A program made the translations under genes and the position numbers. From assembly GCA_026874595.1 (NCBI GenBank), contig CM049311.1:4503676-4567675 (forward strand): 64,000 nt of DNA, written 5' to 3'. Source of the stretch: Sipunculus nudus. Its lineage: Eukaryota; Annelida; Sipuncula; Golfingiida; Sipunculidae. The notes beneath the pieces are model-generated. The model was not told the origin of the DNA. It made no database searches and saw only the letters and a list, made by a program, of their open reading frames with translations. Shown here piece after piece: positions 20,821-31,991 of the stretch; positions within the stretch are counted from its first letter, which is position 1, and each line of letters starts with the position of its first letter.

Positions 20821-22597
20821 GTAAGTTTTTTTCCGTTATTTGCTAAAGGAATGTATGTTACGGCAGAAAAATTAGCTGTATGTATAGATTTAGGAAATTT
20901 AGAATATGATGTAGGACGACATACTAATTGTATGTTATATTTGTATATGTCTGTTCTCGAAAAATGGGGGCAGTTTTATTAGTCTATTCCTAACCCAGAA
21001 CTGCATGTAGTTTAAATAGCTGGAATAAAGCAGTATTAATGCATGATTAAAATATTTTGATATTACTAACTAACTATATAAATAATAAAAAAAATTATTT
21101 GTACAATTCTTCGGAATTATTGACTGTATGGTACAAAAATCTAAAACCCCAAACTGTTACTATACATACTAAATAAACCACAAAATAATGTACATTGTCA
21201 ATAGGTTTTTCCAAAACAGCAATAACAATTTCATACGATTCTTTCATTGAATCAGATAAATCGATCAATTATATATGCAGTAAATAACATCCGACTGAAA
21301 AAAAAAATCTCTGCAGAACGCAGGTAGGGAGGAACATACATTCGGAATCGGTATATTGGTGTGGTGGTTGGTATGCATGGTGTATAATGATGAAGCACAC
21401 TTAAACCTTTGGTTTCGAATTTTATTTATAATATATACGTGATTTAAATGACAGAATTATCCGTAAAAATAAATAAAAAAAATTAAAGCTAAAATAAAAA
21501 TATTATTGAAACTATATCATCAATATAGTATAGGTGTTTCACGCCTCCCAAAAGACCTTATTTTTTTACAGTAATTATAAATCATCTCTTCAAAATGTAA
21601 ACATTAATAACAAAACTGATACAGCAGCAAAAGGATAAATTTCAAAAATAAAATTGACAAACTTGCCTTGCTTAACATCATCACCTGTAATTACCCAAGG
21701 ATGATTTATATCTAGATAAGGGTTTCGCCGTAACTATGCAGTTTCTATTTTCCTATCAAGGGTTTCACCAGAACTTAAGCTAACCTCCTTGGTCAAGTAA
21801 ATTATAGCAGTGAAAACAAGACTCATTAGGCATTTCAGAAGTAGACTTCAGAAGTTAGCTTTGGCTAACTATGACATCTCTGAAAGTTCTCTTATGAGAA
21901 ACACAGCCCATAAGCCTGCATGTTGTATATTTAATACAAACATGCACATAGCACGTGGTACTGTAATGGCTAGGGCTCGGTACCTACATGTAATCGCATT
22001 GTGCATTCATGCCAACATTTTAAACATGCGACAACTCTCGATAGTCTTAGAACACTGGTTCTGGCACAGGGCCAAGAATCAGTCCAACGAGAGATGGTGT
22101 CCTGGTGTGATCAAACCATTGAGTGCGGGTGTTGCATTTATAAAATTGGAAGATGCACAATGCGATACCAAGCTCTCATTCGTCTGATTATTTACACTTC
22201 TTTGCCATGTGCACTCCCTGGTGGACGATCCCAGAGAATCTTGCTATAAAAAGCAGCCGTTACAGGAAGATCTGGGACGACTGCGTGAGGAGCGTAACAC
22301 AATCATGTTAATTCTTATTGATCTGTACTGGTGATTGGATAAACAAATGTACTATCATTTAACTAATAATTAGCCATCTTTTATAAGTAATCTGGGTAAT
22401 AAATGTTGTATAAATAGAGGTTCTCTTAATATAACTATAAATGAACAACAGAGTTAAAGCTTCCCAGAAGACAAAAATAAAGATATACACGAAATTAATA
22501 ACTATTTAGAAATCACACTGTAAACGTATATATTCACGACTATCATTTAGATGAACATTACCTCTTAAATTTTCGGTCAAACTTGTAAATCAATCTA

Positions 22598-22770
22598 TGG
22601 TTAAACGCTCGGCTCTCTCTCCTGACGAATCGGAATCAATCCCCGGCGTTGCTTTTGGATAAAGTTATAGTTACCCGTGCAAGGCCAGTTTTTTCTTCTG
22701 GTTTTCCGGTTTCCAACATCGCTGAATACTCCCGAACGCCCTATAATCAGCCTCGGAGAGTGCCTCGATT
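22598..22770 (+). repeat. tRNA-derived SINE with TTTTCCGGTTTCC centre
   Basis: Head with a B-box-like GGAATCAATCC (22632-22642), then a central CTTCTGGTTTTCCGGTTTCC block at about 22694-22714, a layout common in invertebrate SINEs. A related centre, GGGTTCTCTGGTTTCC, occurs near 6840. Confidence 0.5.
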
Positions 22771-23213
22771 TGTTTTAATAACTATTTTTACAATACCTGT
22801 AAAACAAATATATTTTATTGTTTATAATTGTTCCTTTGCCCAGAAACCAACAATCAGTTCCATAAGACGTTCACTGAGAACATTTTTGGACAAACACACG
22901 CAAACATAAACACAGAAAAAACTGCGGAAGTAAATTTGCTGAGGTGACTCCTAGTTTCGTGGAACAAACACATTATTCAACGAAATTTTACCGTATACGT
23001 TGTTAACACTGAAATTGAACAACAAAGGAATCCTATAAAAGCGGAATTTACAAGGCCGAGGTTACAAAAAATTTAGAGAATCATGAATAGACGTTCATGG
23101 AAACCGTAGGTGAAAATATCATGAAAAACATCTCGTCGTTCCATAAGCCTTATCAACGTAATGATTGCCGCTGTGTAATTCCCACTACATATATTGTAGT
23201 TATATTAGACAGA

Positions 23214-23505
23214 AAAGTTGGGTTCTCAGGCACTTTTTCTCATAAATCAGTACGCGAGGGCGATTTTTTTTACCTTATTTGAATGTTTCGATAAAATATC
23301 ATACGCTCAGGGAAAAGCATGATAATAACATAATTTATTTGCTGATCAGGTAAAAGCACTACATAACAAAGGAAATCTGATCAAAATTGTATTATTTTTA
23401 TCTTCCTGAAAGAAATGTCTTAGCGGCTTGAGCTCAAAATTGGTAAGTGTCTATTAAAAACAAAATAACTTTTTTATGCGGAGGGTTAACATTGACGTAA
23501 CCTCC
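23214..23505 (+). mobile_element. PIF/Harbinger-type MITE, decayed copy 2
   Basis: Starts GGGTTCTCAGGCACTTTTT and follows copy 1 through AATGTTTCGATAAAA, AGGTAAAAGCACTACATAA and CTGAAAGAAATGTC to about 23500, where the right end is lost. No target duplication remains. Confidence 0.65.
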
Positions 23506-24270
23506 AAATTAGCTTATCCCATAATATTTGGCAGCAACAGATCTGCAGATTTATTCACATCGTCTTTCTCCCTATACTCTCTTTGATTTGCGACCTGGTC
23601 CACTATAATCTGTTTTGTAATACAGACGGCTGTCTGAGTTATATAATTGGAATGACAATCAGTCAGCTCACTTTGAAGTCAGAGCCACTGATGCCTCAAT
23701 CACTCGATAAATATGATCTTAACACGTTATCTTTACAAAATAACGACGCGTTCAACTCTTAAAAGAAACGACAAGCCGATGCGTTAGACCAACTCTGCAA
23801 AGAGTTCAAAAGAAACAATTTTCCTGTCGATAACGCACCTCATGTAAAGGTTCCCTTGGGAATTTTCTGAAGCATTGTATAGAAGGCCGTTAACGTAGAT
23901 TTCTGGAAAATTATCACTTATGCCAAGATATTCCTGCGATCTTTTACTTCTTTACAAATGTTCAGGAAAATATTTTAATAATATATTAATGCGACCTGAG
24001 AAAATGCATGTTTACAAACTCTATGCATAGTTGCATCACAGGTCAGTTCTCTACAACAGGCCAAATAGACAAATATAGTAAATAACGACGGTCTGGTTCA
24101 CGGCCGGGTTAAACAAATCGCTCTATATCGCAATGGTAAAGAATCATTTTATTTCTTTTTTTTGATTTAAGTGGTTCCTATTACATATAAATTTATCTGT
24201 TGGGCAGCCAAATTGTCCTGGCTCAGGGATAGTAAAATCATTGCCATGGCCAAACACATATACACACCTT

Positions 24271-24276
<6 letters not shown>

Positions 24277-24310
<34 letters not shown>

Positions 24311-24328
24311 CAGAGAGAGAGAGAGAGA
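24277..24328. repeat. (GA)n microsatellite
   Basis: GA tract with two small interruptions (GATA, GACA). Confidence 0.95.
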
Positions 24329-24487
24329 CGTATTTTCCACGAGTACACGATATATCTCATTAACTCTCTTAAGTTATTCCCCGCTGGTGCGACAATAGTT
24401 GTTCTGGGATAGCAGGTTATCTTATGACTGAATGAGCAAAACTGCCGCAGAGCTGGGCAAAAGCAAGTTTATATCGAACATGAACAC

Positions 24488-24560
24488 GAAGCATGCGGTC
24501 AGGACCCTGGACATGCAGTCGCAAGGTTGTGGGTTCGAGTCCAGTTCTGACCGTTCACCA
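24488..24560 (+). repeat. tRNA-derived SINE head
   Basis: A perfect B box GGTTCGAGTCC at 24532-24542 preceded by a tRNA-like 45-nt stretch. The acceptor stem does not pair well, so a SINE head is more likely than a functional tRNA. Confidence 0.45.
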
Positions 24561-25473
24561 TGATACGACTCCTAGAAAAAGGTCTTAACCACAAAGGAGC
24601 TCCTCTCCATCCAGGATTTAACGGTTACCAGTCTTTGGCGGCATGCAAATAAAGAATTAACTGCCATATGGCGCATGTTATATAGCGTAGTCGGGTATAC
24701 ATACTCAGTAGGGGCCTCAGCAAAACTAAAGTGTAAACAAACCAAAAATAAAAATTGTATAACTAAAATTTCATGAGAGGTCAAACGTTCCGACGAACAG
24801 GTATATTTAAAGGTGCCCATTCACCTACCTTTTGAAAAAAGAATGTATGTGATTTCTGGCTCCCTCTGTGTAATAACTAATGATCTAAGGGAAATTTTGG
24901 TTGTGAAAAGTTCTTATAACGCCTTCGTGAAGGATGTATGAACTTGTTTATCAACAACATGTTTGTAAACAGAGCAATATTGACAAACGAGAAAACATGT
25001 ATCATAAGATGGTAGGTTAATCGCATATATGCGGGGGTAGAAAAGTCATATGTTGTAAAACGCCATTTGCAAAGCTCTGGCTTATCTGACTTGCTGCCAG
25101 ATGCCCTTGTTGTATTTATTTTGATTATTTTGGCGGGTCCCCACCTATTGTAAACATGTATATATAAACAAAACAAGCAGACTCTGCGCGGTGATATCCA
25201 CGTTTTATGGCCTGTTATTGTAAATGCTCCCAGGGATTTCCTTTAGTTTATAAAGGTCAGATAGGTGATTGGGCCCCTTTAACCTAGGTTTTATATTTTG
25301 GTACAGTAGATTTCATCACACTCTATAAATCAATATTTACAAGACCATGGACTAACTAGATCACAATTTTGAAACTGATTAACAGGGGACTCAGTGATGA
25401 ATGTGTATATGTTGGAGCCCGTTTGCGGATCTGGCCCATCTGCCGATAGTCTTGGCCCATATGAGGATCCGTA

Positions 25474-25507
25474 ATTGGGCTGTCCATCTGCAGATGGGCA
25501 GCCCAAT
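25474..25507. repeat. 34-bp near-perfect palindrome
   Basis: ATTGGGCTG, T, CCATCTG then its complement, with a single mismatched pair. It sits in a 140-bp patch where GGCCCATCTGC-type words recur (25430-25565). Confidence 0.8.
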
Positions 25508-27079
25508 AACGGATTTAATACCATGCACTATCTGGCCCATCTGCTGATGGGCTTGGCCCAATAACCGATTTTAGGCTCATATTAAAAAATACATCGATCC
25601 GGTCCATGAACGATACCAATTGAACGACTGTTACTGAATCCGACCCCCTTCATATATAAAAGTATTACAAGGGCTCCAAATTAGAGCCAACATGTCGGCA
25701 TTTGTAATTTTTGCGGAATAACTGTAAAACCTGCCTGGCTTTTTTCGCTAAGCAATAAATCTTAGGTATGTCTTAGCCACCCTAGCTTATGAAACAATAC
25801 TTCTTAAAGTTTAAAACAGTTTAAAATTTCATGTCATTCCTATATGTCAATCATTGAAAAATCGCTTTGCCTGGATTGCACTGAATAAAATTGCAATCCA
25901 TGCTGGTCGCTCTCCTAGGAGCAACATTATTGTTCCCTCCAATATCAAAAGACACCTGATGCCAGCATGTAAATGCAGAAACTTCAGGAAATCAGTGGAT
26001 TTTATTTCTAAACCGAATCATCAATAGGTGTCTGGAAACACAGCAGCGGTAATACTGACATGTATTATATTTTAATCGCTGGTGTAATGCCGAAAGTGTT
26101 CAATCTTAGGTTGTGAACCACACTACTCAATAAATTTATTAGAGTCTGGTTTCCTGTTTAAAACCTTTTTAAACGTTCCATTTAAAAAAAACAAACACCA
26201 GGTGTCCCCCGAATGAATAAGACTGTGCATACTATGGGCGTGTTTTGGCGCTCTGACCAAAGTTTGGTTGTACGTTTGGTTACGATCAAAGGCGTTTTGG
26301 CGCTCCGGTTCAGGGCTTTGGTTGAACCATTGGTCGGACCAAGATGAACCGAGAATGGCTGTTGGTTCTGCACAGACAGAGGATGGTATTTAATCAAAAT
26401 ACCGGGGCCTATACATCTGTACATGTGGCACCGGAACAACCATAAGTATTATTTGATATTGAGTGCAAACGGGTTGAAACCCAGTCGCTTCAGGATCGTT
26501 TTGCCTTGAAAAACACGGAACCACAACAAGCTGAAAAGGGACATGACGTTAATACTTCTCATTCTGGGTCTAAAAATCTTAGTACCAACTTTTTTCCATA
26601 AAAACGACCGCATGTTTTTAAGAAACCGGCAAATGTTGATACTTGATTTCGTCATTTCAGAGAGGCCATTTTGTTATTGACCAAACGCGTTTTAGTGCAA
26701 TCCAGCAACCAGATTCTGTTTACAACCAACCAAACAACCCGCCAAAACGCATCCAAACATTTTAGTACTGAGGTAAAGTTGTACTTGGTGATGTCTGAGG
26801 AAATTTTCTTATGATTGTACAAATAGTAATTGCGACACCAAACTGAATAATACATAGATATTGATACATTTAAAGAAATAGCGATAAAAGCAATTTTTTA
26901 ATAAGAAAAAAGTCCGATATGGGGACGAAAACCCTCCGCGGAAGATATTGATATGGAATTTCAATTTTATGTGAATATCTTGAAAAACGCCTTTGACATC
27001 GTGGTATTGCAGTACTTGGCTATTAACATAACGAAAAAAATTACCCCCCCCCCCCACCTTGATCTACTTCGGTTACGGA

Positions 27080-27230
27080 CACCATTCCTGGGAACGGCAC
27101 GTTGCGTGACGTCATTGTCGCCTGTGACGTAACGGATCACGTTCGACATATGGCTGTATGGTAATGTTCACTTATTACCACCTTTCAGGGAAACGTCGCG
27201 TTGCGTGACGTCATTTTCGCCTTTCACAAC
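27080..27230. promoter_or_regulatory. duplicated block with two full CRE palindromes
   Basis: TGACGTCA at 27107-27114 and at 27206-27213, each inside GTTGCGTGACGTCATT and followed by TCGCCT, 99 bp apart. TGACGTCA is the consensus CREB/ATF site. No adjacent gene start is evident. Confidence 0.4.
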
Positions 27231-27619
27231 ACCAGCCTATATGATTAATTTCAAAAGCATCCGTTATACCGTCTCCAAATATCGTCCGGACACACATACA
27301 GACACACACACAATAAAGTGAAAACAATAACCCTCGCTACGTGCGGGGTTAATAAGAAAGAGGCTCCGTAGTAATTCTTTTCAAAAGATTTTTGCCCTGC
27401 CACCCAGTCGATATTTTCGACTTTTCAAAAAGCGAAAACCAGAAACGACCAACTAAGGCCTATATACTCTGTTCGTATACTGTCACTATATTTGAGACCA
27501 ATATATAGATTTTTCTATCAGAGATTAATATGTGTAGCTTTCAGAGGGAGGCGCAAGGCAATTTTTCCAAGATTCGTATTTGCTTGAAAGCCTTCTCCGT
27601 ATATATAGAAGACGCCTAA

Positions 27620-27960
27620 GGCCAAAAAAAAAATTAAAGGTTTGGTTCTCAGGCACCGCCCGCATCAATTTTAAACCCCCGCATCAAAAATTTTGATTTT
27701 GATTTTCAATAGAAACTTATCAATTTCGAGCTGCAGCCGCTTGGACATTTCTTTCAAGAAGATAAAATCATACAATTTCCTTTATTATGTAGTGCTTTTA
27801 CTTATTTAGCCAAATGCAAATGTTATTATCATGCCTTTCCCTTATAATTTGACATTTTTATCGAAACATACCAAAAATATAAAATTAAAAAAACCGCCCG
27901 CCCGCATTGATTTTCTGAAAAAAAGTGCCTGAGAACCATACCTTTTTTTTTTATTTGGCC
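27620..27960 (-). mobile_element. PIF/Harbinger-type MITE, copy 3
   Basis: 341 bp in the opposite orientation to copy 1. Inverted ends GGCCAAA.../GGTTTGGTTCTCAGGCAC and GTGCCTGAGAACCATACC...GGCC. TAA flanks both borders (27617-27619, 27961-27963), a TWA target duplication. No coding capacity. Confidence 0.85.
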
Positions 27961-28027
27961 TAAAGTGTTCAAAATCCACGGCCCACGCAGGCCTTAACAA
28001 AAGAAATCGTTAAATTGTTTAAATGCA

Positions 28028-28260
28028 AATATATAGAGCAAAAAAAAAAAAAAAAAATAATAATACGATTTTTGTCAGGTTTTCTTTTTTTATGTAATGG
28101 TTTTACCTGTTAAGCAAAAATATTCTGTTTTTATTATGTTTTTCCCTGATCATATGACATATTTATCTAAACATAAAGAAAAGGTAAAAAAAAAAAAAAA
28201 AAAAAAAAAAATCGCCCGCCCGCACTGATTCCTCAAAATTGCTTGTGTCAATGGCTCGGG
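28028..28260 (-). mobile_element. PIF/Harbinger-type MITE, decayed copy 4
   Basis: Next to copy 3, same orientation: poly-A rich start, TATGTTTTTCCCTGATCATA, ATCTAAACATA, then CGCCCGCCCGCACTGATT. Both ends are degraded. Confidence 0.55.
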
Positions 28261-31200
28261 TCTCCTAAAAATATTTTCCATCAAACCACCCCAGGGGTTA
28301 ATCCAGGATTTTAGTCACATTTTTTTTCTCTCTTCTTATTTTCAGTGAAGTCCAACCATTATCACGGAAGATAAGAGTTTAAACTTATTTGTTTTTAAAT
28401 GTATATTTAATTTTGACAAATATAGGTGTCCTTATTGGATATTCTGAGCTAATTCCCACTTTCTAATTGAAGAGCTGTCGACTGGAAATTTATTTTACGG
28501 CTGTCCAATAGCCTTTGCATGTGCACTGCTTTTTTCCCCGTTATCTATTCACTTTATTGCACATTACTGATGTCTGTACATGTAAATGTACGAAATAAAT
28601 ATTATATATAAACATGTAAGTCTCCCGCAACAGAGGTATTTCATCTGTAATAAGCTAGGAAAGCCAAAGGTAAAAAGAATATTATGGTTATTTGGATTAA
28701 CCTAAATCAAGGAAACTTTCACTTTGTTCCTCCAGGTAAGTAAATCTGATTAATCTATAAATAATTTTATTCTCTTTACATCATAATAGTTAAAAGTCTT
28801 CAAGGAAAACTTACCCAGTGACAAAGCTGTGTGATTCTATAAATTCCTCATGCACAGTATTAAGCGTGCCGTAAAAGGCAAAAAAAAAAAATACATTTCG
28901 TCAGAATTAATATTTGAAGAAGTTGATGCTTGAGAGTTCTGTATAATGCTTTAATCGGGTTGACATAATTTTCTATTTAAGATATCTTGGGTTCTTTATA
29001 TACTGCTGGCGTTCCTTCCGGGCGACTGGTCTGCTAACCGAAAATTGTGTGTTATGGCAATTTAATTTAGACAAAGGTACAAATAATCATACCGTGTAGT
29101 AGAAGATTAAATTAAGGCAAGGGATTAAATATATTTATGAAATTAAGTTTAATTATTGAATCACGAGGTGAAAGCATTGTAATATTCCAGCAGAATGACA
29201 CCATCTAAATTTTAGATAAACGCATCAGGAACCTCGAGCATATTATTAGTATAGCATTATGTTAAGTATTAGTATTTTTTTTCAGTTTTGCCATATAAGT
29301 TTATGCAAGGTGTCTTATTGGAGATGAGAAGGAGTAGCATGATAAATATAATACTTATTAATATTTATTCATTGTTAATTCTTGAGAAAAGATGTTCGGC
29401 ACTGTTGGAAATTTCTTGTGATTTATTATGTTTAAAAAGTATACATGGTTGATCGTATTCATTTTTCTCTGATAAATAATAAAAAATAAAACTATAGCTC
29501 CAACCACATTTATCAATTTCCTATAAGTATGCAGAAGAATAAGAAATGTAGTCAGAATTAAAATTTCATAAGTTAATGGTTCGTTAATTGTCATAAGCTC
29601 CTAAGGTAGCTAATAGTTACATATAAATAAGAGAAATAACAACATTTACACGTAAAAAATTACAAAATAACTTCAAAATATTGTGAAATATAGTTGTCTT
29701 TCAAATAAAGAGTATTTCCATTAATACCTGCTATACCTTTACCTGCTATAATTATTATCCCGACACAACTGACCTCATTTAAATTTTAAAAAATAATACG
29801 ACTCCACGATCGGATGGCCAATCCAGTGGTTTTAACACCTGCTGAAAGGTTATAAATAAAAAACGCCTACTTTCAGTGGTTTAACGGTTGTTTAGTGAGC
29901 TTAACCATGCAGAGTCAATGCACTCAGCCATTCAGACACTCAGCCAGTTCCTAAATTATGTGATAGTGCGACCACAAAGCTCTCTGAAATCAAAGTTCAT
30001 TGCTCAGAAAACCGAGAAGCATTACCGGGTCATGGCGTTTGGTTAAATTTGAACAGATCTAGAGTATGAATGGAAAAATGAAGAGACCATTTACCCCATT
30101 TAGGAGGAGCGCCGTCCTATGCAACCTTTGTATTTGAATCGTAACGGGAAGTGTTTGGATGAATGAAGATTAAGGTGCTGCGTGATTACATAATCTTTAT
30201 CCCAGTATCATCAGTATACTCGGCTGTTATGTGATAAAGGTAGAGCAGTCAAGGTGTTAACTCTAAATGGGCTTGTGCGGGACCCATCCTGTCTGACTGA
30301 ATTTCTGTAAGCTCCAGCTATCGAGAGGTTTTCATAGGCCCAGACGTAGTAAGCGGTCCTGTTTCCCTGTGGGATCGCTAATAAGGTCGTCTGTAACACC
30401 TTACCTGTTTTCTCTGGTTATACATTATCAAATACCGATATACTGTCTCCAAATCTACGCGCCGTTTTAAAGTAGCCCATGCCTGTATCTGAAGTCTATT
30501 GAATAACAGATTCCCTGGAACCCAAAGTTGCAGAGGCTGTCCTGACTGTTTATATCCATGTGTTTATATCATGTGGGGCGCCAAATTAGCGCCGGCTGTA
30601 ACCAAGGCTTACCCAAAAAGATATTTGTGGGCACATCAGATGTGGCAGAATTTAGCGAATGACAAATTATTTTATATAGTCTCACCACCATAAACTAGTA
30701 CCCTTTCAACTCCCGTATATGCGCATTCAGCCACTTCATATTTGATGATTTTTACTGCTTGTGATTAATACCATGACAAAGAGCTTGGAGTTTTTAGAAC
30801 CGCTCTTAGCAGGCAGTACCTATACGCTTCATTAATATGTACGAAGATTATATCAGAAATTACATAAATTCTACAAATGAAGCTGAATTTAATTCAGATT
30901 CACCAGTTTCATTCAAAGATTTGTCAAAAGATCAGTGGTTATATTAACTCGAGGAGCACAAAATATAGAGCAAACTACAGTAAACAATTGACATTGATTC
31001 ACATGACTGTTATTTTCGAGTTTACGAAGTCTTTACCGAGTCTGATAATTAAAGGGGATTTAAAATTTTCAGAAAATTTATTCCAAACATCCTGTTTTAT
31101 GTGGATATCACTTTTTTTGACAAACAAAAACATTTACCTCGGTGACATAGGCTGATAGAAGGATTAGCGATTTATGTCGGAAGATTGGAGTCCCATAGAT

Positions 31201-31736
31201 TTTATAACAGTCTGGTCACTTAAATTGGAAAGCCACCCCATGCACTGAGACGAACGCATTTGACCACAAATCTAGGGCAGTTGGTTCCAAATTTATCCAT
31301 ATCCCATCATATCTTATCTGTTGATAAGAAATTTAAGGCGGAATGAAACATCTTGTGTCTACACATATGCTCTTGATAGTTCTCCGTCAGGCTTAACTAA
31401 AACTCTCCATTATTACAATTTATTTCGATATAAAGCAGAAGTCCATTTGGAAATGAGAATTTTGAATATTTTTTTTACATATAACAGCATTTGTTTCCAA
31501 ATAACGCATGCAAAGTGTATACTATTTTCTGTGAAATAATATCGTTGAGGCCATACAAAACATTTATTGATCTACGTATTCGCACATCCCATTTTTCGTG
31601 GAAGATTTTATTTTGTCGCAAATTGCCCACGGTAAATTTGCGAATTCGTGCTATGGCACACATCCATTCGCTACTAAAATTCTTAAAATTATGGAAACTG
31701 GACTTACTTTTTTGTTTATCATTTGCACCATTTCAG

Positions 31737-31991
31737 GAACTAAATCAATTGTTTTGTTTTTATTTTCTAAGCAAGCCGTTATTTCCACGTAATGCATATC
31801 GACCGGTAAAAAAGAAAAATACAAAAAAGCCCGTTCGCGCCATAATTTTCTTCCGTGGAACACCAAAGTTTTTGTGATTGGCCTTACTCTTGTGATAATT
31901 ATTTTGTGGAGAATTTATTACACTGCAGTTATACAATGCAGTATAATATTTCTTAATTCTTACATATACGTATTCCATTCGGTTATACAGT
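31737..31991 (+). other. 5'UTR of the GPCR exon with two small uORFs
   Basis: A strong acceptor (pyrimidine-rich stretch then CACCATTTCAG at 31735-31736) starts a likely exon 255 nt before the ATG. Two short upstream frames lie inside: an ATG at about 31791 (M-H-I-D-R-stop) and an ATG at about 31936 (M-Q-Y-N-I-S-stop). They could damp translation. Exon start is inferred. Confidence 0.4.

Larger units (their letters stand above)
20821..31736. other. putative 5'UTR intron or spacer, repeat-bearing
   Basis: No supported coding exon. It holds SINEs (22598, 24488), MITE copies (23214, 27620, 28028), a GA tract (24277-24328), a 34-bp palindrome (25474-25507) and a tandem pair with CRE sites (27080-27230). 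Open frames of up to about 125 codons (for example 21810-22187) have no recognisable domain or splice context. Confidence 0.5.

Noticed and set aside
21810-22187. 125-codon plus-strand open frame after the 20.7-kb promoter
   Set aside because: No domain, signal peptide or membrane segment, an unremarkable start context, and no acceptor in front; likely chance.
24488-24560. Functional tRNA gene
   Set aside because: The B box is perfect but acceptor and anticodon stems do not pair; SINE head preferred.
26234-26760. Element with GCGTTTTGGCG-type inverted ends
   Set aside because: GGGCGTGTTTTGGCGC and the inverted GGATGCGTTTTGGCGG agree only in a short core; borders and target duplication cannot be placed.
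31491-31877. 128-codon open frame just upstream of the GPCR
   Set aside because: Lies across the likely 3' splice site and 5'UTR of the GPCR exon; composition is that of AT-rich intron.
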